Source: Amorphochlora amoebiformis
Taxonomy: Eukaryota; Cercozoa; Chlorarachniophyceae
Reading direction: 5' to 3'
Assembly: GCA_054601695.1 (NCBI GenBank)
Contig: BAAHQB010000111.1
Coordinates: 124,001 to 188,000 of the forward strand
DNA length: 64,000 bases
Below, piece after piece: positions 42,005 through 64,000 of this stretch (position 1 is the first letter of the stretch; each line of letters begins with the position of its first letter). The notes under the pieces are model-generated. The model saw only the letters and a program-made list of their open reading frames with translations, did not search any database and was not told where the DNA came from. A program made the position numbers and the translations under genes.

Positions 42005-43137
42005 GCATTTCACCGTTCATTCTCCCACGTATACACATCTCTGATCATCTCCCCTTCAACATCCACCGTTGTCGCCTTCAAAGGAAATAATTAGTAGATA
42101 TTAGATATTTAAGGCAAACGATAACTTAATCACTAATCCCTGCTTTCTACCTACAACTCACATTCACCTTGCCCTCCTTGGTGCTTTCGCCAATTGATGC
42201 CCCAGCGCTCTGACCCTCTTGCCGTGTCTGGGGTTCAAGCACAGCTGCGTCGCTGTCCCCATCTACAAGACGCAAGGTGCGAATGAACTTTCGTCGGCGG
42301 ACGAACGTTTTGGAGCTTGGAATGTTCGTCCTGCGATAAGTTTCCAGTGAGGTGATTAGAAGGTGACATAACATGCAAACACTAGAAAAGGAGGGTAATA
42401 ATTTGAATGTTAGTAGGAGCAAGTAATAAGGATTTGTAGCGTATTTAAGAGCAGGCCGATGAAGAATATTTTTTTCCGGGTTTCAGAGCACGGGATTATG
42501 CAGTTGGGAAGCGAACCATGCCCAGAGCCCAAAGTCGACTGCATACTGCCAGCCGTTGGCGTCTGTGTCTTTTCTTATTTCCACCTGCCACTCATCAACC
42601 CATTCCCAAACCTGCGAGGTGGATTATTGGTGGATTATATCAGAAGAGTGTGGATATATCTATCGGGCAGGAGGCAACGGAACGAAACTGTTAGATACCA
42701 TACTATGGAGAAATTTACATACGTGATATGTGTATGTACAAGGTCTAAATCGATTCGATTGGTTCAAGAACATGGGAAGCGAGGTGTGAATACCCTTGAC
42801 TGCGGAAGCTCAAACGCGCTCTTCGGGGCGGGCGTGCCATTTTCAAGGCTCCATGTTGGCCTGAAAGGTGATTTACATTGATAATAGACTATTCGCGGTG
42901 AATTCGGAATGAAAGGTCTGTGTCCCCAGCACATATTCGAATAATAATTCTTAGATCTTTTTCTTTCTGCATTGGAGAGATTCTTTCGTGTCCGTTCATA
43001 GCCCTTCAATACCTGTCGGTGGGTAGCAGCGTGCTCGACCAAGATCGTATGGGATAATACCGCTGATTCTCAAACGTGGCCACCTGCTTGGGCATGTCAT
43101 CCTCAGCCGAGGGCCCAGCCTTCTTCTTCGACTCCAT
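31925..43137 (-). CDS. Double dysferlin-domain, PDZ and EF-hand protein
   Basis: Exons right to left: 43137-43013, 42860-42794, 42611-42517, 42330-42168, 42075-42014, 40310-40266, 40205-40139, 40024-39968, 38681-38647, 38293-38226, 37177-37123, 36503-36447, 36157-36070, 35528-35481, 34831-34796, 33364-33299, 32935-32899, 32301-32225, 32017-31925 (TGA): 446 residues, all phases consistent. DysF domain 1 (about 22-115) has [36 protein letters not shown] and [11 protein letters not shown]. DysF 2 (about 168-261) has [29 protein letters not shown] and [11 protein letters not shown]. The PDZ domain (about 268-344) has [19 protein letters not shown]. One EF-hand loop follows (365-376, [12 protein letters not shown], with D, D, N, D and E at ligand positions). 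No membrane span or signal peptide is seen. DysF domains occur in peroxins, TECPR1 and dysferlin; joining them to PDZ and EF-hand suggests a calcium-responsive membrane adaptor (inference). Start: first Met after an in-frame TAA. Confidence 0.85.
32302..34795 (-). repeat. (TA)n-rich introns with a duplicated segment, DysF/PDZ gene
   Basis: The introns between exons 32301, 32899-32935, 33299-33364 and 34796 are mainly (TA)n. Within the last, a segment containing GGACGCAAATACGT, ATGTAGATATGTGTACAT and AAATATATAAGTAAGACTA occurs at about 34224-34447 and again at about 34505-34705. Sequence at 32480-32640 and 32936-33298 is non-repetitive but shows no exon that fits in phase. Confidence 0.75.
34832..38225 (-). 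repeat. (TA)n-rich introns within the PDZ-coding part
   Basis: Introns separating the small PDZ exons (35481-35528, 36070-36157, 36447-36503, 37123-37177) are almost entirely (TA)n and related AT repeats, with (CT)n at about 36617-36636. Exons of 48-88 nt are thus islands in kilobases of repeat. Confidence 0.8.
38682..42013 (-). repeat. (TA)n-rich introns between the DysF domains, with repeated units
   Basis: Besides (TA)n, a unit containing TATTATGCCTGCACATGAAA occurs three times (about 40322-40400, 40764-40806, 40872-40950). A second unit, TTCGTATAAATCTT with TGCATGTAGATATA, occurs twice (about 40660-40735 and 41119-41197). No exon beyond those listed for the DysF gene was found. Confidence 0.8.
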
Positions 43138-43337
43138 TCGGAATCCAGGATCTGGGATCCGAGGTTTAGGATACACGAATTATTTTTGTTCGGCTTTCAG
43201 ATATCTCAGATATCTGTATATCCCCGTTTTGGAATATTAAATATCCTTTCACGTCTCACAACAGGACAAGGGCGGGACTGATTCAGTCGAAAGCCGCACA
43301 GTGGCTTTTCTGTACAACTGCCGCGCCGTTCTGTCAA
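43138..43337. promoter_or_regulatory. Divergent promoter interval between DysF gene and NhaA-like gene
   Basis: Only 200 bp separate the two inferred start codons. It contains a perfect inverted repeat, CAGATATCT-C-AGATATCTG, at 43198-43216 and a CTCACAACAG motif just upstream of 43264. It is free of microsatellites. Shared regulation of the pair is inferred from the geometry, not shown. Confidence 0.5.
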
Positions 43338-53475
<10,138 letters not shown>

Positions 53476-54037
53476 ATTAATGCTCCAAGAGTTTTTAAAC
53501 TAGATCTGATTATCGCTACTGCGACTGATCTCATTTTAAAACTACAATCATACGAGTGAACTAGTTGTAACTAACTTATAATTACTAGAATTACTGGAAT
53601 TACCCTACGCCGGCGGTCAATGCATTTAGTCTAAATTGTAACAATAACATTTAGAATCAATGATATTTAGAATCTACTGATACCTCACGGTGCTAGACCA
53701 TAAAACTAGATCATTTGTAAATTCCGGCGGTCAGTATGCATAACTAGATCTAGTAGATATCTAGTGAACGGCACGATCATAGATAGACTGATAGATAGAC
53801 TTAGCTCTAGTCTTAGTTTTGTAATTAACGCTTAATGCAGTTACAAGAAACTCAAATGGATGGACTGCATCTAGCGTAAACATACTGAAAAGTATATATA
53901 TATAACTACATATATATATATATATATATAAATCTAGTATATGGTGTGACTTCTAATAACAATCTCGAGATCGCGATATCTAGAATCCAATCATGATATA
54001 TTTATATATATGATATATCTAGTATGTATGTGTACTA

Positions 54038-54073
<36 letters not shown>

Positions 54074-54298
54074 AGATATATCCTAGATATCTAGTATGTA
54101 CATATACATAAATATATATATATATATATCTAGATATAGATAACGTATATTAGTAAGCGTAGTATAGTCTAGATAGTGTAGTATATATTTCTCGATCTAT
54201 ATATAAATCATTTTATTATTACCAGTAGTCTAGTACTAAGTTTCTTATAGTGAAAATTATTTGCCGATATCGAATGATTGACTTCAAATTTTATTCAT
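53476..54298. other. CTAG-rich convergent spacer
   Basis: This lies between the NhaA stop codon and the stop of the next minus-strand gene. It is non-coding and strikingly rich in CTAG (roughly twenty by eye in about 760 bp, where about three would be expected by chance), for example AACTAGATCTAGTAGATATC near 53742. CCGGCGGTCA occurs twice (about 53610 and 53723). Confidence 0.75.
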
Positions 54299-56725
<2,427 letters not shown>

Positions 56726-56813
56726 CCCTGCGACGAAAAAATGTTTCGTCATTGGATTCCGTATTCTCACGAATAATTAATAAATTGTAAATGAAAAGTT
56801 TAAAACCGCGGCT
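56726..56813. promoter_or_regulatory. 88-bp bidirectional promoter with hairpin and inverted CCAAT
   Basis: Between the divergent start codons lie an inverted repeat, GACGAAA / TTTCGTC (56732-56738 and 56744-56750, 5-nt loop), the sequence ATTGG (CCAAT on the minus strand) at 56751-56755 and an AT-rich stretch (AATAATTAATAAATTG). Promoter function is inferred from position only. Confidence 0.45.
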
Positions 56814-58383
56814 ATGGATGACCCCCGACCTTTGCCAGGCGGCTATCTGTGAGCACCTAAACCACCAACCTCAAACCAGGAGACATTTTTTGTGATCTTC
56901 TTCTTTATTATACCGTGAACAGATATAATGTGTATCTCAACAAGCCTGAGATACCTGTCGGTGATTCTCACGGAGTCGACGTCGAGGCCTCCGAGGCGGA
57001 ATATCTAGCTGATTGGTCTGCCGCCACTTCCTCTGAACATCTCCTAGACTCTTGCGTGTAAATTATTCCCTTTTTTCATGAACATTCTCTTGCAATCTCC
57101 CAGCGCTCGTGAATACCCTGCGTCAAGCGCAAACAGGCATTCGTCATCGACCTCCACTACAAGGGAAGGGGAAGGGGGCTGGTGTTCAAGGCTGTGCAGA
57201 CGTCGTCCAAGGACAAGATTTTCCTCAGATATTGATCCTATGGCTGGAACTAAGCTGGAGCCTTCACATGAAAGAAGAGTTAACCCTCCGAATGCTTTCG
57301 GAGGATTTCAGGTACCCTTTAAATATTCCTTCTCCGTGGTCCAATTAACGGTGTGCAATTTCAAGATCGAACTCTCTCCTTGTGGGCGTCGCGTGCTAGT
57401 GCTCCAAGAGGATGCCATAGAGGTTCGCTCTAGGGATAACGACTTCACTGTCCCTTCCATAGATTTTCCAATACCACCGGTCGCCCCCGCCCAAAACCCA
57501 CTACCGCCCATCGAAAATAAGTCCACTCTCTCCACACATCCATTCTTCATTCGACCCGTGGCCTGGAGTCCCTGCAGTCGCTTAATCGCGCTCGCCTGGT
57601 GTGACACCCCACAAGCGGAGAATGTGGGGGAGTATTTCACAAGCAATGTCGAGACCAAAAATCCACGACAAGTACTGGGTCGAGACACCGTATTCATATT
57701 TGACATTCAAGACGAGGGGTACTTAAACCTAGTTAAGCTTTTATTTCCCTTGCAAACCCCTGACTGATGCAATTGCTGCCTATTTCTGCCAGGTATCTCG
57801 CTCTCTCTTTCTCGCTGGATACATTCGATAGCAAATCGCGAACCCGTAAGGGGAAAAGAGAGGCTATCACAGGGGTTTGTTTTCTCCTCGACGAATGTCA
57901 CACTCGTCTCTGCATCTTAGGCTCGGCGGGGACACTGCTCCTCGTCACGTTGTCACGCACCAGCGGACGACAGAAAGAGCTCGAAGACGAGCTGTCACTA
58001 GGAATTGGCATGTCTTTCAAGCTGGCTGAAGAAGGCTTTTGGTCGATCTTGGGTGCCGAAAATATCGATCTCGCCTCTCTATCGGGTGACAACAGTCAGG
58101 ATTATGTCGGAATTCAGTCGATTGGTAGGAACCAACTGCTTGTAGCATCGCGGGAGCTCGCAACTGGCAAGGAGAGCAAGGGCAATGGAGTTCAAGATGT
58201 AAAAGTATATCTTGGAAAATGGAGACTCTCTTTTGAAGATATAGAAGTGAAGTGCACTTGCGACGCGTCTGTCAAAGCTCGTGGAGGGCTGCCGAAGGGA
58301 TGGGATAGGGCTCATGAGGTTTGTATATTCTCAGCATCTTACCACAGAACATGGGCTGCAATATAATATTTATATGTGACTAT

Positions 58384-58421
<38 letters not shown>

Positions 58422-58423
58422 AT

Positions 58424-58484
<61 letters not shown>

Positions 58485-58541
58485 TGCATATGTACTATGA
58501 ATACTTCTAAATATCTACATAATATTCGATTCATACATATT

Positions 58542-58584
<43 letters not shown>

Positions 58585-58634
58585 AAATATAATGTAGGTA
58601 TATATTAATGCATCTGAATATATATTATATATAG

Positions 58635-58694
<60 letters not shown>

Positions 58695-58708
58695 GTGTGT
58701 GTAATATT

Positions 58709-58745
<37 letters not shown>

Positions 58746-61073
58746 TATGTGTGTGTAATATTCATATATTTATAAATAGATATAATATTATTTATTATAA
58801 TATATATATATATATACATATATATGTTATAATTACAACGTATACATAGTTAGTGCATAATCAGGTATAAGCCCGGTATTTGCTTAATTAGACAAATTTC
58901 TCAGGCATCCAAAGTATCACTAAGAGAGGAGCCGATGTCGACAACATCAACAAACAGCACTTGTAGACGAGTGGTTGGAGTTGTTGGCGCAGCAGTTTGG
59001 ACTATATCAGGAATGGGTATCGTGTTCCCAAGTCCGACCACCACCATCCCTCAGTTCTCTACGTCCTTTGATGAGACCGTCCTAAGCCTGCCAAAGTATT
59101 GGCCTGTAAAGATCTGTGTATCACCCGGGGCCACAGCTGCCATGATACTTGATGCCTGTGGAAATATGCATCTGGCAACGGGAATTGGGTCAAGCGCGAT
59201 AGATTTAACCCTAAGTCATTGCGGTGGGGTCGGCGACGTTGCATGGTGGTCGGATAGCGATATCATCCGCGTATCCAGAGAGGGAAACGTGGTTGTGGAG
59301 AGCTTGGATTCCTCCAACAAAGCGAACATCGTACTTACCCAGCGCATCAACGAAAGCTTCGAACCATATCCAAGGGTAACCTCACGCTTGCCGGGGAGAA
59401 AGCAGACCTCCTTCCTTGCCCTGTCGTGCAGGAGGAGCTTCTACAAGACTCTCTCTATGCCTGCACTTGGGCGTCATGCCGACGATGTTTCGAGCTCAAT
59501 CACCCTCGTGAGATGTTTTTCCGTCTTGACTATTTCTGAGCAATCTCCCGAGGAGATGATGAAGATCCTGACGTCCGCTGGACACTTCAACGATGCAATA
59601 GCAGTGGCCCAACAGTACAAGCTGCCGGCAGAGCCAGTATTCCGGGCACAGTGGGGGCAATCACCCGTCACTCTCTCCACTGTCCAATCGTGCCTTGCTC
59701 AAACCTCGGACATCTGGTGGGCACTGTCTGAGATTACTTCCCGAGCTGCTAGCGACGCGCCCGCAGCCAGAAGAATGTTTGAGTATGGGCTGTCCCTTAC
59801 TGATGGGCTGGTAGCAGAGGCTAAAGAGAAGAAGCTGAGCGGAAGGGTAGCAGCGATGGTCGTCTATCGCTGGGCAATGATCAGAAACATATCAAGACTT
59901 GAGATATTCTGCAAACTCCATGGTTCGCTGTCGGAAATAAATCACGCAGCGTTTGTGCGGTTTCGCGAGGCCTCGTCGATGCTCTCGTACGCGCGCGAGC
60001 TTGCCGAGATGAGCGATATCGCTGCACTTCGCGCTCTGAAGCCTGATCTAGCGAAGACCGATCAGGTCAAGGACTGGCGAGACATCCTATCGCACGTACC
60101 AGAAACTACCCACCCGTCCCTCTACGCTGATCTACTGCCTCCGTCGTCCTCAAGTGCAGACGGTAAGCCGAAAGAGAACTGCGTGGACATGGATCTTGAC
60201 ACCCTCCTGGCTGAAAATGAGCATCAGAGTGGAAAAACAGAAGGAATGGGGGATAAGAGTTACGGGTGGGGGAATCTCGACTTAGATATGCTAATCGAAA
60301 CCCAAGAGAAGACTCAAGGGGACTCTGTGCCCGTGATGGAGAACACGGTTCTCACCCTAACCCCAACCAACTATTGTCCAACCTTTTGACTCTCTCCCTA
60401 CATTCCTCTCTCACTCCCCTCCTCTCGCCCCGCCACCTCTATATACCATTCCCTAAAGTCTTCTCCATCTTTTGTCATTCTGTAGCCCTCACTCCCCCTG
60501 CCTCTTATCTCTGAGTTTAATAGCTGACCTATTTTGTTTGAAACTCAGCTCATTGGAGATTGGGTATGTGATCCGAATTTGCTTCGGCGCGTACTTGAAA
60601 CCTTAGGGGATTCCAAGGCAATGGAATCTGTTTACCCAGCAGCGATCGCGCATGCCGGTCGAATTCGACCTGCCTTAGAGGCCTCGATTATTCCTGGGAA
60701 CCAGAACAACTCAGTAGGAACAATATATATATATATATATACATATGTATCATATATATATATACATATAATATATATATATATATATATGTATGTTAAT
60801 ATATGCATGTATGTTGTATAACAATAAATGTAAATATAGGTTTTTATGTGTACATATGTATAAATATAATATGTGTGTATATGTATATATATGTATATTA
60901 TATAATATATATACATATATACATATATATATATATATAATATATGTATATATATAATTATATATAAATGCATATATTTGTATCTATATTATATGTAATT
61001 AAAGTTACACCAAAATATGTATTTATACATCTATATCCATCTATATTTATTTTATATTTTATATTATATATAT

Positions 61074-61118
<45 letters not shown>

Positions 61119-61297
61119 TAAATTTATACATTTGTATCGATATACAAACTTGTTTTTCTATTTAATTGTATCTACAATACAAACATATATAAATATAATA
61201 TATAATATATAAATTTATACATTGTATCGATATATACACACTTGTTCTTCTATTTAATTGTATCTATAATACAAACATATATATATATATATATATA

Positions 61298-61338
<41 letters not shown>

Positions 61339-62824
61339 TGTGAAATAATATATTATTAATCTCTTTCCATAACCCAGGTAAATCTCTCCGATCTCTGCGC
61401 ATGGTATGAACACCGCGTGCTCGAAATAGATGAGAGATCCGGCCAGTTGGACCACTCGCTCACACTCTGTCACATCGCGATCGACAAGCTCTCAGGCTCT
61501 GCAAGCTCGGAGGATCTAGCAGCTCTCCTCCTTCTCCAACACGCATGCTCTCAACTCCACGTCCTAGTTTACAGTCTTGGAGCTGATCCAGGGACCTCAC
61601 TCCGTCAATTTCTGCGGTTCTCTCCATTTCTTCGTCTCTCATTGGCAATGGAAGGCGCAAATGAAATTAATATTGTCGACAAGTTCCGCAGAACCAAGCG
61701 AGTGCTCTCCGTTGACGACGACTCCGTGGAGCAATATCTATCTAAACTCTTCGGCCAGGGCAACTCATCTTTGATTTTCGCCCTCATAGACGCATCGCTT
61801 TCCAGCCCTGATACAAAGAGAGATGGAAAGTTATCCAGATCTCAAGTAGATCCATTCGAGCCACCCATCTCCTCATGGGAGCTCGCGGTGAGAGCTGCAG
61901 GCTGTTGCATCTTTTCTTGCCAGCGCCCACTCTCTCCTGAACAAGTCAACGGCGCGGAGAAGATTCTCTCTCTCCTCGCAGACCGTGCTCCCGAGAAGGC
62001 AGAGCCCTCTGTCCGAAAACGTCTTCTCATTCTTCAGCGACAGATCAGTGCCATGGAGATTTTGTGGCGATACAAAGTCCTGAGAACAGCTAAGGAGCTT
62101 GGACTAGTTCAAGGTGTTCAAGGTGATACGCACCAAGCGCAAGAGATCGTGGAGGAGCTCACGAGGAGAGCTATTCGCAAGAGCAAGGAGTGGACTCTCA
62201 AAGACTGGGACCTGCTGCTTCAAGACCTTCACGCCCTGCAGATCCATATCCTCCAGGCTCTCCCAGCACACTACATTAACATTCAATATTCGCGATCGCT
62301 TCTACTAGCCGGCAAGTTTGACCTTGCCACGGCCGCGCTAACACGACTCATCTACCCTCGATCCCAGTCCCAATCCTCTCCAGGCCCAAACCTACGTCCC
62401 ACGCGAAAACACATCAATGCCGAAGGTCCTCTTGACATTGAGGTAGCTTCTCGCGTGGTTTTAGCATGTAGCCGCGAGTTGTTCGACGCTGCAGGATCTA
62501 CGCGGGACCGAAGCTTTGCGAATGCGGTTAGGTGCCTTGAGATGCTCCCTCTGGAAAAGACTCTCAAACAGACTAAGCTGAAAGAAGGTGGGAACCAGAA
62601 AGGCACCATGAAGTCTGCCGTGTCTTCCCTGAGATCTTCGCTTTCATCCCTGACTGCGGCCGCAAGCCAGAGAGTTCGCAAGGCGATGAGAAGTAGGAAC
62701 TCTAGGGTTCGAGGGCCTGACGGCATGGTGTTTCAAGAAGCGGAAGAGGGTGGATCCATTGAGATGGAGGCGGAGATGGAGAGGTATGCATTGCGGGAAT
62801 ATATGCATATATGTTCATAAGTAC

Positions 62825-62859
<35 letters not shown>

Positions 62860-63056
62860 TATATATATATATATATATATATATTTTTATATATGTGTAT
62901 GTATATATATAATATATGTGTGTGTTACGAAACTAATGCCAAAAATAATACTGTGATATTAATATTATTCTCATTATTATTATTAGTAGCATTATTATTT
63001 TAACAATATTTTCATTTTTTATTGTAATATTATTTCTAATTATTATTATTATTATT

Positions 63057-63113
<57 letters not shown>

Positions 63114-63465
63114 CTTATATATATCTAAAAGGTATGTACGTATATAAATGCATACATACATGGCATATCGTCCAGTGCACATAATCTGGCAAAATCACAT
63201 GTAAATTCTTTTTAGCACTGCCCATGAACATCCATGTACGTATCGAAACGACCAGTATGCAAGCTCTAATAGATCGTAAAAGTCCAATGTACATATTTAC
63301 ACTGCGGCCAGGGAATATCAGTATTTACGCTGCTTATAAGCAGATATCCATGACATGTTCATTTTTCTACCGTGAATATACCATCTTCGCGCCCGCAAAT
63401 AGCCATGTACACGGTTGCACGACGGGACGCATACTTTCATGGAACGTAAACCCCATTATATAGAA

Positions 63466-63524
<59 letters not shown>

Positions 63525-63675
63525 ATACGTATAGCATATGCAAATTCTTTCATATTTGCTACATATAAGATGGCTTGTGGAGGCTGTGGAGAGGCTTTCT
63601 GGATTTGATAATACTGTAGTGCCATTTCAAGTACGCCAAGCTCTGGAAACAGATCGGCTCGTCCCAATTAAACAG
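56814..63675 (+). CDS. NBAS: NBAS-like protein (WD/beta-propeller plus Sec39 domain), 5' part
   Basis: Exons 56814-56848, 56923-57057, 57104-57718, 57793-58318, 58905-60347, 60549-60713, 61378-62783 and 63570-63675; 1477 residues so far, in phase, and the gene continues past the right edge. NBAS is the large subunit of the NRZ (Dsl1-type) tethering complex for Golgi-ER retrograde vesicles and also acts with NMD factors. The N-terminal half (about 130-700) looks like the NBAS beta-propeller ([41 protein letters not shown]). The Sec39 start is recognisable ([20 protein letters not shown], then [11 protein letters not shown]). Exon 7 matches the helical repeats ([17 protein letters not shown]). 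The internal segment at about 57317-57370 could be a 54-nt intron. A low-complexity Ser/Arg patch occurs around residues 60-100. Human NBAS is about 2370 residues. Confidence 0.85.
58319..58904 (+). repeat. NBAS intron 4, (TA)n
   Basis: The intron is (TA)n with CA runs. The short segment TTATGTGTGTGTAATATT occurs twice (about 58690 and 58746), a small local duplication. Confidence 0.82.
60714..61377 (+). repeat. NBAS intron 6, (TA)n plus a two-copy tandem repeat
   Basis: (TA)n and TATG permutations; a segment of about 70 bp (AAATTTATACATTTGTATCG, TTTCTATTTAATTGTATCTA, AATACAAACATATA) occurs at 61120-61190 and again at 61211-61280. Confidence 0.85.
62784..63569 (+). repeat. NBAS intron 7, (TA)n and ATT-rich
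   Basis: (TA)n blocks at 62830-62885 and 63065-63115, an (ATT)n-like stretch at 62960-63058, unique sequence at 63130-63465, then (TA)n before the exon at 63570. An open frame at 63224-63463 is not supported by splice phase. Confidence 0.78.

Positions 63676-64000
<325 letters not shown>

Noticed and set aside
63224-63463. Plus-strand ORF in NBAS intron 7
   Set aside because: Exon 7 (two-nucleotide overhang) joins directly to 63570; the ORF has no matching splice sites or recognisable homology.

Overview
The window is nuclear DNA from an intron-rich unicellular eukaryote. Coding exons are of balanced composition and joined by GT-AG introns. Intron lengths fall into two classes: short ones of about 50-110 nt, and long ones of 0.3-2 kb packed with (TA)n arrays, CT/GA tracts or TTAGGG-like repeats. 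TAA, TAG and TGA all end genes, so the code is standard. Telomere-like TTAGGG/CCCTAA arrays sit inside introns. An NhaA-type Na+/H+ antiporter, PEX10, a SCFD2-like SM protein and an NBAS-like protein fit a protist or alga; I cannot name the lineage. Most long open frames in the raw sequence are (TA)n artefacts reading IYIYIY. Genes were rebuilt by hand from splice sites, with intron phase as the consistency test.

Layout, left to right: (1) RanBP2-type zinc-finger gene, minus, 102-4158, 3' end outside the window. (2) SCFD2-like Sec1/Munc18 gene, plus, 4946-18334, about 18 exons. (3) Unrecognised multi-exon gene, minus, 19386-24259 or 24420. (4) PEX10, plus, 24494-27514, complete. (5) Gene with two dysferlin (DysF) domains, a PDZ domain and an EF-hand, minus, 43137-31925, perhaps continuing to 29677. 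(6) NhaA-type antiporter, plus, 43338-53475, 16 exons, ion-binding residues intact. (7) Unrecognised gene of about 253 residues, minus, 56725-54299. (8) NBAS/Sec39-domain gene, plus, from 56814 and running off the right edge.

The eight genes strictly alternate in strand. They form four head-to-head pairs with short shared promoters (88 bp for 7/8, 200 bp for 5/6) and convergent tails separated by CTAG-rich spacers. SCFD2 and NBAS both belong to Golgi-ER tethering and SNARE biology. PEX10 is the peroxisomal import E3 ligase, and DysF domains recur in peroxisome/ER proteins and membrane-damage sensors, so a membrane-trafficking theme links several genes; that link is inference.

The strongest novelty candidates are the DysF-DysF-PDZ-EF-hand protein, the alternating divergent gene order, telomere-like and higher-order repeats inside introns, and a decayed duplicate of an NhaA exon. 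I saw no tRNA, rRNA, CRISPR array or transposase gene.
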